DNA of 32,950 bases from Bacteroidota bacterium (lineage in GTDB: Bacteria > Bacteroidota > Bacteroidia > Chitinophagales > Chitinophagaceae), in NCBI GenBank assembly GCA_947457085.1, contig CANGUS010000001.1:1-32950 (forward strand), given 5' to 3'. Position numbers and translations under genes: made by a program. The notes beneath the pieces are model-generated. The model saw nothing but the letters and a program-made list of their open reading frames with translations, was not told where the DNA came from and searched no databases. This document shows positions 8,310 to 16,538 of the stretch, piece after piece; within the stretch, counting starts at the first letter, position 1, and every line of letters begins with the position of its first letter.

Positions 8310-10214
8310 TTATTTTATTTTCTTTTCTAATATAACCGATTCCTTATATGCTTTATTTAGCATTTTGATAAAACCATTCCAAGCATTAAATTGTTCAGGC
8401 GGCATTAATAAATTGGGGAAATTTACATACAGTGTTTGATTGCAAATCAGTTGATTTTTTTCTAATTGGTAGTTGATTTCGAAACCAAAATTTTCATTTT
8501 TAAAAGAAGTGTTTTCTGGTTTGAAAGTTACTTTGTAATTTTCTGGAATCTCTAAAATATACGTTTTTGGGTTGTTTATATTTAAACTAAACGAGTAAGG
8601 AACTGTTCTATTTTCTTCAGTAATATGATTATTCATAAATACTTTTTCTAACAGTAGATTGATATATTTTTCATTGCCTACCTCTTTTACATAATCTTTA
8701 ATTGTGAAATCAAAGGTTGTTTTGGGTGTTTTATTTTCTTCTTTGGAAGTAAATGAATAGTTATTCAAAATCGCATTGTTGCTTATCGACTTTACAATAC
8801 CCTTTGCATTTTCTTCTTTTTCTTTTTCGGTTAAATAATGAATTTGATTGGCAAAATTACCTGCAAATGAACCACCCAATACTGACACCATATGAATTGC
8901 CACATCATTATTGTTTATATTTAAATGGCTTACTTCATTTATGGTATTTATTTTTGCCGTTACTACAGGAACCATTGCAAGCTCATAGGTGCTGTCTGTT
9001 AATCCTATCATAGCTTGTTTACCTTGAATTTCGTCTGTGGGCAAACCAAATAATCCGTTGGGATCAGTAGCATCTAAAAAAATCCATTCATTCCCATTTT
9101 TATAGGCTGCTATCATGTGGTTGTCGGTATTTTTTAAGGGCACTTCGCTGTAGGTATAGGGTATGCTTCTTGTGCCTATCCAGGTTAAATGGGCAGGAAT
9201 GTTGGAGGCTCTTAATAAAGCAAATTGTATACTGCTCATATCTTTGCAATCGCCATAACGCTTTGTGTAAATTGCTTCGGCTTCTCTCGGCACCAATCCT
9301 TCCATTCCATTTTCAAAGGCTACATATCGAATATTTGATTTTACCCAATTATAAATTTTTTCTACTTTTTGTATTTCCGATACACAACCTTTGGTGATTG
9401 AGTCGGCAAGGATTTTAATTTTTTCAGAGGCATTTTTATTAACGTCTTTGATGTTGTTTGCATACCATTGAAATAAATCATCGCTTGAGTTGGATATGTT
9501 TTTTTTAATACCATCGATGGTATAGTCATTTACTTTATATAAAATATGAGGCGTGTAGTAAAACAATGCAGGCGCATTTTCGTATGATTTTTCTGGTTCA
9601 ACCTGGTTTGCACTCCATTGGTGAATGGTGGTATTCTTTTTTTCTTGTTTGGTGTATGTGACAAAATTCGGTGGCATGTTCTTCTCGATAAAAGAAACAC
9701 TGACATTCGTAGGAATCGTCAATTTGTATTGCAAGGTTTCAATGGGTAAATAATATCGAAAGGTCATGGGATCTGTAAAGTGCAATTCATCGGTGGTCAT
9801 GGTGTATGAAATATAGGCTTCGGAGCCAACCGTTAAACCTAAAAAATCGATATCAACTTTTATTTGATCGCTGTAAAAAATAGAACCTCTACTGGCATTG
9901 CTTTTTTTGAAATCTTTCATTTCAATTTTATTAAACTTTCCATTCGATGTAGGGTTTTTGGTGTATACAGTTAGGTTTTCTAGTTTATCGAAATAAGAAT
10001 AATAGATTGGGTAACTGCGGTATAATTTCAATGAATTTTCATCATTGAATTTGAAGTTTATTTTATATTCTGTCTTACAAATGGGATGGTCATTTTTTAG
10101 TTCGATGCTTGTTTCTTGAGCATACAACATAATATATGCGCTGCTTTTATCCAATGCAGCTAATTGACTACAGCTTAACAACAACAAAATCAAAAAGATA
10201 TTTCCCATTTTCAT
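8310..10214 (-). CDS. DUF3857 / transglutaminase-like protein, intact triad
   Basis: This 634-residue secreted protein starts with a signal peptide (LILLLLSCSQLAA; the Cys could instead act as a lipobox). The N-terminal DUF3857 domain runs to about residue 230 (AYISYTMTTDELHFTDPMTF is typical). The transglutaminase core (about 270-395) carries a full triad: Cys323 in YGDCKDMS, His366 in TDNHMIAAY, Asp381 in FLDATDPN. A C-terminal domain follows. The family is found in the periplasm or outer envelope of Bacteroidota; substrates are generally unknown. The next gene encodes a degenerate paralogue. CAAATTTG at 10227-10220 is a near-match -7 element 5 nt before the ATG. Confidence 0.85.
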   Translation of the reverse strand: MKMGNIFLILLLLSCSQLAALDKSSAYIMLYAQETSIELKNDHPICKTEYKINFKFNDENSLKLYRSYPIYYSYFDKLENLTVYTKNPTSNGKFNKIEMKDFKKSNASRGSIFYSDQIKVDIDFLGLTVGSEAYISYTMTTDELHFTDPMTFRYYLPIETLQYKLTIPTNVSVSFIEKNMPPNFVTYTKQEKKNTTIHQWSANQVEPEKSYENAPALFYYTPHILYKVNDYTIDGIKKNISNSSDDLFQWYANNIKDVNKNASEKIKILADSITKGCVSEIQKVEKIYNWVKSNIRYVAFENGMEGLVPREAEAIYTKRYGDCKDMSSIQFALLRASNIPAHLTWIGTRSIPYTYSEVPLKNTDNHMIAAYKNGNEWIFLDATDPNGLFGLPTDEIQGKQAMIGLTDSTYELAMVPVVTAKINTINEVSHLNINNNDVAIHMVSVLGGSFAGNFANQIHYLTEKEKEENAKGIVKSISNNAILNNYSFTSKEENKTPKTTFDFTIKDYVKEVGNEKYINLLLEKVFMNNHITEENRTVPYSFSLNINNPKTYILEIPENYKVTFKPENTSFKNENFGFEINYQLEKNQLICNQTLYVNFPNLLMPPEQFNAWNGFIKMLNKAYKESVILEKKIK

Positions 10215-10375
10215 AGCTACAAATTTGCATTAACTTTTTCTTGTTAGTCTAAGTGCATTTGCCAATATTATGTTATAATTTAAATATAGATCGCAGAAAG
10301 ACTATTTATTATTTATTTGAAGAAAAGCCATATGAATGCTTAAATTTACATGCTCAATCGCTTTTTACAAAACTT

Positions 10376-11260
10376 ATGTATCTTATTTTATATGCAATAT
10401 TCTATTTGTTTTCTTTACTGCCATTAAGAATACTCTATTGCTTGTCTGATATATTGTATTTTTTATTATACACGGTTTTTAAATACAGGGTTCGTGTGGT
10501 TCAATCTAATTTAAGCCATTCCTTTCCTGAGAAAACAGCAGAGGAGCGCTTACGAATTGAAAAGAAATACTATCATAATTTATGTGACAGCATTTTTGAA
10601 ACTATAAAAATGTTTTCTATTTCAAAAAAAGCACTCGATAAAAGAATAACATGTAACTGGGATGTATTTGATACAATGACTACTCAAAACCGAAATGGGC
10701 AGGCATTCATGTCTCATCAATTCAATTGGGAGTGGAGTACACTCATTTGCAATTGGCATGCACCCCGCCGATTTACAGGAATTTATTTACCCCTGACGAA
10801 CAAGGCTTTTGATCAAATATTTTATAAGATAAGAAGCAGGGCTGGCATGAAATTAATACCTGTTCAGCAAATGCAAAACGAAGTTGCAAAAGTTCAAAAT
10901 GAAGCAGTTTTATGGGGTTTTATAGCCGATCAAAATCCGAGCGATTCTAAACGCGTATCTTGGAACGATTTTTTTCATCGCAAAACCGCCTTTTTCAAAG
11001 GTCCTGAGTTTGTTGCACGGCGTTACAACAATTTGGTATATTTTGGAGAAATCGTAAAAATAAAAAGAGGCTATTATGAAATAAAAATGAAGTTGGCATT
11101 TGAGCATCCGAATCAAACAAAAGAAGGAGAAATCACAGAAGCCTATGTTCGTTATTTAGAGGAAAGTATTCAACGTCAACCTGAGAATTGGCTTTGGTCG
11201 CATCGAAGGTGGAAACATGTGTATCCCAACCAATCAAGCATCGAAAACATTCAAAAATAA
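10376..11260 (+). CDS. HtrB/LpxL-family lysophospholipid acyltransferase
   Basis: This is a 294-residue inner-membrane acyltransferase that probably adds a secondary acyl chain to lipid A or a related envelope lipid. I start it at the ATG at 10376 (MYLILYAIFYLF), which places the hydrophobic anchor at the N-terminus as usual in the family. A GTG at 10253 in the same frame would add 41 polar residues unlike the family. The HX4E catalytic motif is His114-Glu119 (HQFNWE). Other family features are YRVRVVQSNLSHSFPEK near the N-terminus, GFIADQNPS in the centre, and ENWLWSHRRWKH at the C-terminus. nadD follows after 23 bp on the same strand. Confidence 0.87.
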   Translation: MYLILYAIFYLFSLLPLRILYCLSDILYFLLYTVFKYRVRVVQSNLSHSFPEKTAEERLRIEKKYYHNLCDSIFETIKMFSISKKALDKRITCNWDVFDTMTTQNRNGQAFMSHQFNWEWSTLICNWHAPRRFTGIYLPLTNKAFDQIFYKIRSRAGMKLIPVQQMQNEVAKVQNEAVLWGFIADQNPSDSKRVSWNDFFHRKTAFFKGPEFVARRYNNLVYFGEIVKIKRGYYEIKMKLAFEHPNQTKEGEITEAYVRYLEESIQRQPENWLWSHRRWKHVYPNQSSIENIQK

Positions 11261-11283
11261 AAAAAGGGTAATCGTACATAAAT

Positions 11284-11856
11284 ATGAAAATAGGCTTATA
11301 CTTCGGAAGTTTCAATCCAATTCATTTAGGACATTGCATCATTGCCAATCATGTATTGCATCATTGCGATGTTGAACGTATTTGGTTTGTGGTATCGCCC
11401 CAGAATCCTTTAAAAGAGAGCAGTGCGCTTTTAAATGAAAACCATCGTTTACACCTCGTGCAGTTGGCCATCGAAAACGAAACCAAGTTTAAAGCCAGCA
11501 ATATAGAATTTTCATTGCCTCGTCCGTCTTATACCATTGACACGCTTTCATATTTAGCCGATAAATATCCTCAACACGAATTTTCAATTATCATGGGAGG
11601 AGATAGTTTCCAGAATATTACGAAGTGGAAAAACTACGAGACCTTGCTTAAAAACCACAAAATTATTGTGTATAACCGACACGGTTTTACAATTGATTTG
11701 TCGCTCAGCAAAAACATTGAAGTGGTAAATGCTCCTTTGTTAGACATTTCATCGACCTATATTCGCAAACTCATTAAAGAAAAAAAATCGATTCGCTATC
11801 TTGTAAGCGATGAAGTAAGAAACGACATAAAAGCCAATGGTTTTTATAAAAAATAA
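11284..11856 (+). CDS. nadD: Nicotinate-nucleotide adenylyltransferase NadD
   Basis: This 190-residue cytoplasmic enzyme joins nicotinate mononucleotide and ATP to give deamido-NAD in NAD synthesis. The N-terminal nucleotidyltransferase signature is GLYFGSFNPIHLGH (residues 4-17, with the HxGH motif at 14-17), and the C-terminal ATP-binding motif is ISSTYIR (155-161). MGGDSF (104-109) and the substrate loop around TKWKNYETL are typical of NadD. The length is normal. It is probably cotranscribed with the acyltransferase upstream (23-bp gap). No strong terminator follows; only a weak imperfect hairpin is seen at 11861-11880. Confidence 0.95.
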   Translation: MKIGLYFGSFNPIHLGHCIIANHVLHHCDVERIWFVVSPQNPLKESSALLNENHRLHLVQLAIENETKFKASNIEFSLPRPSYTIDTLSYLADKYPQHEFSIIMGGDSFQNITKWKNYETLLKNHKIIVYNRHGFTIDLSLSKNIEVVNAPLLDISSTYIRKLIKEKKSIRYLVSDEVRNDIKANGFYKK

Positions 11857-11892
11857 ACACTGAATTTGATGAATTTCAGATCTAGGTTTTGA

Positions 11893-12234
11893 AAATCAAT
11901 AACGATTTTAAGTTGTGCAAGCAATGAAATAAGCCGTGCAAGCTATGCAACAGGCTGTGCAGACAATGAAAAGGACTTTGCAAACTATTTAATAGGCAGT
12001 GCAGGAAGTGAAAATGCCTATGCAGAAAGTACAAATGGCTGTGTAAGGTTTTTAAATAGCCATGCAGATTGCATTATTTGCTATGCAGAAAGATGTAGTT
12101 ACGGTGTAGCACTTGAAAATCATCATGCAGAAGATGGAAATCCTCATGCAAGGTTTGATTGGGAGAGAACAAGCCGACCTGGAGGGATAGTACCAAACTA
12201 TTTTCCTTACAGAATATATGTCGCTTTCAAAACG
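11893..12234 (+). other. Start-less open frame through the 21-bp array (probably not a gene)
   Basis: Between TGA (11890-11892) and TAA (12235-12237) there are 114 stop-free codons, but no ATG, GTG or TTG in this frame. The translation is a loose heptad repeat starting with Ala or Val in every unit. The conserved columns of the repeat fall largely on third codon positions (columns 2, 5, 11, 14, 20), the reverse of what protein selection gives. I treat it as a by-product of the repeat. Confidence 0.3.
11915..12166 (+). repeat. Degenerate tandem array, 12 units of exactly 21 bp
   Basis: Units begin at 11915, 11936, 11957, 11978, 11999, 12020, 12041, 12062, 12083, 12104, 12125 and 12146 with no length change. 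Each starts RTGCA (TTGCA once, GTGTA twice). T2, G3 and A5 are invariant, C4 is kept in 10 of 12, T11 in 10, A15 in 11, and a short A-run sits at 13-15. The unit end is usually GCT or GCC in units 1-8 and diverges in units 9-12. The array fills most of the 516-bp gap between nadD and secA and ends about 90 bp before the secA -7 element. The function is not recognised. Confidence 0.9.
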
Positions 12235-12254
12235 TAAATAATGGCTTAAAGTCT

Positions 12255-12262
12255 TATATTTG
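12255..12262 (+). promoter_or_regulatory. -7 promoter element of secA
   Basis: TATATTTG matches TAnnTTTG. The mRNA start expected a few bases downstream gives an untranslated leader of about 105 nt, much longer than the other leaders inferred in this window. No TTTG was found at the usual -33 distance. Confidence 0.5.
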
Positions 12263-12372
12263 CGAACCTTTGTGCCAGCTTGTCATTAAAATGATATTAG
12301 CACACAATTTGAAATAAAAAACTAATTAAAATAACAATCGAAAACGATTCACAATATACTTAAACAAGAACT

Positions 12373-15300
12373 ATGTTAAATTTCATTAATAAATTATTTG
12401 GAGGCAGTAAGTCAGAAAAAGATGTAAAGAAGTTAGCTCCAGTTATCGACCAAATTAATCAACATTTTAATTCGTATCAATCGATTAGCAATGATGAGTT
12501 GAGGGGCAAAACGACTGATTTCAGAAACCGAATCAAGGAATATACCAAAGAGATTGCAGACAAAATTGCGGCTAAAAAAGAAGAAGCAGAAAATACTGTT
12601 GACATACATGTAAAAAATGATATTTTCAAAGAGATAGACCGTTTAATTAAAGACAAAGACAAGCAATTAGAAGAAGTTTTGTTGCAAATTTTACCTGAAG
12701 CATTTGCTACTGTAAAAGAAGCCTCTCGTCGTTTTTCAATCAATGACACATTGGTAAGTAAAGCAACCGATTTAGATCGAAACTTGGCGGTAAAAAAAGA
12801 CTATATTTCTGTTGAAGGCGATGAATGTACTTTCCAAACGACCTGGATGGCTGCAGGAGCGCCTGTTACATGGAACATGGTTCACTATGATGTGCAGTTG
12901 ATTGGAGGATATAATTTACATGAAGGAAAAATTTCTGAAATGGCAACAGGGGAAGGTAAAACCTTGGTTTCTACCTTGCCCTCATACTTAAACGGATTAG
13001 CTGGCGAAGGAGTGCATGTGGTAACGGTAAATGACTATTTGGCTCGACGAGATAGTGAGTGGAACGGAACTTTGTTTGAGTGGTTGGGCTTAACAGTAGA
13101 TTGCATCGACAAACATCAACCAAACTCAGAAGAGCGTAGAAATGCCTATTTGGCTGATATTACCTATGGTACCAACAATGAATTTGGTTTCGATTATTTA
13201 CGGGATAATATGGTGCATACCCCTGCAGAAATGGTACAACGTAAGTTGCATTTTGCCATGGTGGATGAGGTAGATAGTGTATTAATTGATGATGCACGTA
13301 CGCCCTTAATTATTTCGGGCCCGGTGCCTAAAGGCGATGATCAAGAGTTTCAAGTATTGAAACCAAGTATCGAAATTATAGTAGAAGCACAACGAAAAGT
13401 AGTAAACACCTTTTTGATTGAAGCTAAAAAATTAATTGCTGCAGGTAACGATGATAAAGAAGGCGGTGGTATGGCCTTGTTGAGAGCATACAGAGGATTG
13501 CCTAAAAACTCATCTACTATTAAGTTTTTGAGTGAAGTGGGGATTAAACAAATTTTACAAAAAACAGAAAATTACTATTTGGCTGATCAACAAAAAAACA
13601 TGCCGAAAGTAGATGCTGAATTGTATTTTACGATAGATGAAAAACAAAATCAAGTAGATTTAACAGAAAAGGGTATTCAATTGATGACGAGCACGGTGCA
13701 AGATGCTAATTTCTTTGTGATGCCAGATATTTCTACCGGTTTAGCTGCGATTGAAAATGCAACAGTTTCGACAGAAGAAAAATTAAAAATGAAAGATGCT
13801 TTCTTGCAAGAATACTCTTTGAAAGCAGATCGAATTCATACCATTCAACAATTATTGAAAGCCTACACTTTATTTGATAAAGACCAAGAATATGTGGTGA
13901 TGGATGGCAAAGTAAAAATTGTAGATGAGCAAACAGGTCGTATTTTAGATGGTCGTCGCTACAGCGATGGATTGCATCAGGCCTTGGAAGCAAAAGAAAA
14001 TGTAGATGTGGAAGCTTCTACACAAACCTTTGCTACGGTTACTTTACAGAACTTTTTTAGAATGTACCACAAGTTAGCGGGTATGACAGGAACGGCCGAA
14101 ACAGAAGCAGGAGAGTTTTGGCAAATTTATAAATTAGACGTAACAACGATTCCTACTAATCGTCCTATTACTCGTAAAGATGAAGACGATTTAGTATACA
14201 AAACCAAGCGTGAAAAATACCGAGCAGTTATTGAGGAAGTGAAAAAAATGCGTGAGCAAGGTCGTGCGGTTTTGGTGGGTACAACATCGGTTGAGGTGTC
14301 AGAATTATTGAGTAAAATGTTGACGTTTGATAAAGTACCACATAATGTATTGAATGCGAAACAACACTCTCGTGAGGCACAAGTAGTTGCTGAAGCAGGG
14401 ATGCAAGGAGCGGTAACGATAGCTACCAATATGGCTGGTCGTGGTACGGATATTAAATTAGCAGACTCGGTAAAAGCAGCAGGCGGATTGGCCATTATAG
14501 GTACAGAGCGTCATGAAAGTCGTCGGGTAGATAGACAACTTCGTGGACGTGCAGGTCGTCAGGGAGATCCAGGAAGTTCGGTGTTTTATGTTTCTTTGGA
14601 AGACGATTTAATGCGTTTATTTGGTAGTGAAAAACTATCAGGTTGGATGGATAAATTGGGTCATAAAGATGGGGATGTTATTCAACACGGTATGATTTCA
14701 AAATCCATTGAGCGTGCACAAAAGAAAGTAGAGGAAAATAACTTTGGTATACGTAAACGTTTATTAGAGTATGATGATGTAATGAACTCTCAGCGTGAAG
14801 TTATTTATTCTCGTCGTCGCAATGCCTTATTTGGAGAGCGTTTGGCGGTAGATTTAGACAATGCATTTTATGATAGTTGTAATTTAATAGCTTCTCAATT
14901 TGATACGAATAGAAACTACGAAGAATTTAAAATTGAAGTTTTAAGAGATTTTGCATTTGAGCCGAGTATTTCAGAACAAGATTTTTTAAAAATTCCTGCG
15001 CTTCAATTAACGGAAAAGTTATATCAAGAATTGCTTGATTTCTACGATCGTAAAAAAGCATTCATATGTGAAAATACGGTGCCGGTATTGAAAAATATTT
15101 ATCAGCAAAATGGCCAACGAATTGACAATATTGCTGTGCCGTTTACTGATGGTCACAGAGGGTTGCAAATAGTTGCTCCATTGAAAAAAAGTATAGACTC
15201 AGAAGGAAGAGATTTAATTCATTCATTAGAAAGACAAATTACTTTAAGTTTAATTGATGACGCATGGAAAACCCATTTACGTCAAATGGATGAGATGAAA

Positions 15301-15690
15301 CAAAGTGTGCAATTGGCTAGTTATGAGCAAAAAGATCCCTTATTGATTTATAAATTTGAGGCCTTCAATTTGTTTAAAGAAATGATTGCGATAACAAATA
15401 AACAAATCGTTTCATTCTTGATGCGCAGTGGAATACCAATGCAAGAAGAGCAAGATATTCAACAAGCAGAAGTAGCAAAAACAGATATGAGTCGCATGAT
15501 TTCTAATAAAGAAGAAATTGATGAAGCTGGGGATAGTTATGGAGCGAATAGCAGCGATTATTTTAGCAATTCAACATCCACTGCAGATGTTAAGGCAGAG
15601 CCAGTGCGTCGTTTAGAGCCTAAAATTGGTCGCAATGATTCATGTCCTTGTGGAAGCGGTAAAAAATTCAAAGCTTGTCATGGCAAATAA
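12373..15690 (+). CDS. secA: Protein translocase ATPase SecA
   Basis: SecA is the motor that drives preproteins through SecYEG. The 1105-residue length is typical of Bacteroidota, whose SecA carries insertions compared with the roughly 900-residue E. coli form. Motifs are Walker A GEGKT (193-197), the DEAD-like box DEVDS (298-302), VVTVNDYLARRD after Walker A, TDIKL and GTERHESRRVDRQLRGRAGRQGDPG split over the second nucleotide-binding domain, and the C-terminal zinc tail with CPCGSGKKFKACH, which binds SecB or ribosomes in other bacteria. A strong terminator follows 25 bp after the stop, so it is probably monocistronic, with its own promoter at 12255. Confidence 0.97.
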   Translation: MLNFINKLFGGSKSEKDVKKLAPVIDQINQHFNSYQSISNDELRGKTTDFRNRIKEYTKEIADKIAAKKEEAENTVDIHVKNDIFKEIDRLIKDKDKQLEEVLLQILPEAFATVKEASRRFSINDTLVSKATDLDRNLAVKKDYISVEGDECTFQTTWMAAGAPVTWNMVHYDVQLIGGYNLHEGKISEMATGEGKTLVSTLPSYLNGLAGEGVHVVTVNDYLARRDSEWNGTLFEWLGLTVDCIDKHQPNSEERRNAYLADITYGTNNEFGFDYLRDNMVHTPAEMVQRKLHFAMVDEVDSVLIDDARTPLIISGPVPKGDDQEFQVLKPSIEIIVEAQRKVVNTFLIEAKKLIAAGNDDKEGGGMALLRAYRGLPKNSSTIKFLSEVGIKQILQKTENYYLADQQKNMPKVDAELYFTIDEKQNQVDLTEKGIQLMTSTVQDANFFVMPDISTGLAAIENATVSTEEKLKMKDAFLQEYSLKADRIHTIQQLLKAYTLFDKDQEYVVMDGKVKIVDEQTGRILDGRRYSDGLHQALEAKENVDVEASTQTFATVTLQNFFRMYHKLAGMTGTAETEAGEFWQIYKLDVTTIPTNRPITRKDEDDLVYKTKREKYRAVIEEVKKMREQGRAVLVGTTSVEVSELLSKMLTFDKVPHNVLNAKQHSREAQVVAEAGMQGAVTIATNMAGRGTDIKLADSVKAAGGLAIIGTERHESRRVDRQLRGRAGRQGDPGSSVFYVSLEDDLMRLFGSEKLSGWMDKLGHKDGDVIQHGMISKSIERAQKKVEENNFGIRKRLLEYDDVMNSQREVIYSRRRNALFGERLAVDLDNAFYDSCNLIASQFDTNRNYEEFKIEVLRDFAFEPSISEQDFLKIPALQLTEKLYQELLDFYDRKKAFICENTVPVLKNIYQQNGQRIDNIAVPFTDGHRGLQIVAPLKKSIDSEGRDLIHSLERQITLSLIDDAWKTHLRQMDEMKQSVQLASYEQKDPLLIYKFEAFNLFKEMIAITNKQIVSFLMRSGIPMQEEQDIQQAEVAKTDMSRMISNKEEIDEAGDSYGANSSDYFSNSTSTADVKAEPVRRLEPKIGRNDSCPCGSGKKFKACHGK

Positions 15691-15714
15691 TGCTTTCAAC
15701 TAATACAATGTAAA

Positions 15715-15750
15715 TGCTTAATGACTTATGCTCATTAAGCATTTTTTTTT
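15715..15750 (+). terminator. Rho-independent terminator of secA
   Basis: A perfect 10-bp stem, TGCTTAATGA (15715-15724) with TCATTAAGCA (15732-15741), surrounds a 7-nt loop and is followed by nine T (15742-15750). Confidence 0.9.
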
Positions 15751-15842
15751 GGGAGAAGAATGAATATGAATCGCAGAAATAGACAGTTATTAAACATAGG
15801 GTTCAATAATAAAAATTGATAGTAAATAACATAAAATAAACA

Positions 15843-15874
15843 ATGGAAACTTTTAGTGTATTAAAAGTTTCCAT
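15843..15874 (+). promoter_or_regulatory. Probable TetR operator: 13-bp perfect inverted repeat
   Basis: ATGGAAACTTTTA (15843-15855) and its exact reverse complement (15862-15874) flank the 6-bp spacer GTGTAT. The palindrome covers the region between the -33 and -7 positions, and its last T is the first base of the -7 element, so bound repressor would block RNA polymerase. The nearest gene is a TetR-family regulator 12 bp away, which suggests autoregulation and control of the efflux genes behind it. A terminator is less likely: no T-run follows, and the start codon is too close. Confidence 0.75.
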
Positions 15875-15881
15875 AGTTTTG
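15874..15881 (+). promoter_or_regulatory. -7 promoter element of the efflux operon
   Basis: TAGTTTTG matches TAnnTTTG, overlaps the palindrome by one base, and ends 4 nt before the GTG start codon at 15886. A TTTT at 15851-15854 lies at the -33 position (19-bp spacer). Confidence 0.6.
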
Positions 15882-15885
15882 CCTC

Positions 15886-16536
15886 GTGATTGAACAAAAA
15901 CAACATATTATTAAAGCGTCCTATAATCAGTTTAGGCAGTTAGGCTTTAAAAATGTGACCATGGACGACTTGGCTCGTCAGATAGGCATTTCTAAAAAGA
16001 CACTGTATGAGCAGTTTGAAAATAAAGATGCGTTGGTGTTAGAATCTGTCAAATACATGTTAGAAACCAATCGATCGGAAACAGACGCTGCACTCAAATC
16101 ATCAAAAAATGCGATTGAGCAGCTAATCAATGTAATCACGATTATGGAAAAAATGTTGCGCGGTTTAAACATGGTTAGCTACATGGATTTGCAACGATAC
16201 TATCCAGCGGCTTATCAATATTTAGAAACGTTTAAGCGAGAACATATGCTGACTGATATTATAGAAAATTTAAAACAGGGTATTGCAGAAGGATTGTATA
16301 GAAGTGATGTAAATGTAGAAGTGGTTTCTCGTTTTAGATTAGAGTCTGGGATGATTGTGTTTCACAATAATGTGTATCCTCAAGATAAATTTAATATCAT
16401 AGAAGTTAATAATGAATTATTTGTGCATTATATGTATGGCATAGCCACGATTAAAGGGCATAAAATGATCAATAAATATTTGAATAAAGAAACTGAAAAA
16501 TGTTATATCCCTAATTTGTTTAAAGTTAAATATTAA
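15886..16536 (+). CDS. TetR/AcrR-family transcriptional repressor
   Basis: This 216-residue regulator has an N-terminal helix-turn-helix (about residues 24-51: VTMDDLARQIGISKKTLYEQF, then NKDALV) and a variable all-helical ligand domain. The start is GTG, 4 nt after the -7 element, with no room for a ribosome-binding site. It is the first gene of an operon with tolC, mfp and rnd genes (2 nt to the next). The palindrome overlapping its promoter is its most likely operator, giving negative autoregulation relieved by a pump substrate. The ligand cannot be read from the sequence. Confidence 0.88.
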   Translation: MIEQKQHIIKASYNQFRQLGFKNVTMDDLARQIGISKKTLYEQFENKDALVLESVKYMLETNRSETDAALKSSKNAIEQLINVITIMEKMLRGLNMVSYMDLQRYYPAAYQYLETFKREHMLTDIIENLKQGIAEGLYRSDVNVEVVSRFRLESGMIVFHNNVYPQDKFNIIEVNNELFVHYMYGIATIKGHKMINKYLNKETEKCYIPNLFKVKY

Positions 16537-16538
16537 GT

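Noticed and set aside
10253..10375. N-terminal extension of the acyltransferase from a GTG at 10253
   Set aside because: The 41 extra residues are polar and unlike the family, whose members begin directly with the hydrophobic anchor; the ATG at 10376 fits better.
11915..12166. CRISPR array
   Set aside because: The units are directly abutting 21-bp degenerate repeats with no spacers and no cas genes nearby.
12291..12317. 8-codon frame in the secA leader as a regulatory peptide
   Set aside because: It is very short, lacks an arrest motif or ribosome site, and such frames are common by chance.
14127..14495. 122-codon minus-strand frame inside secA
   Set aside because: It is a shadow of the conserved secA coding strand and has no recognisable family or promoter.
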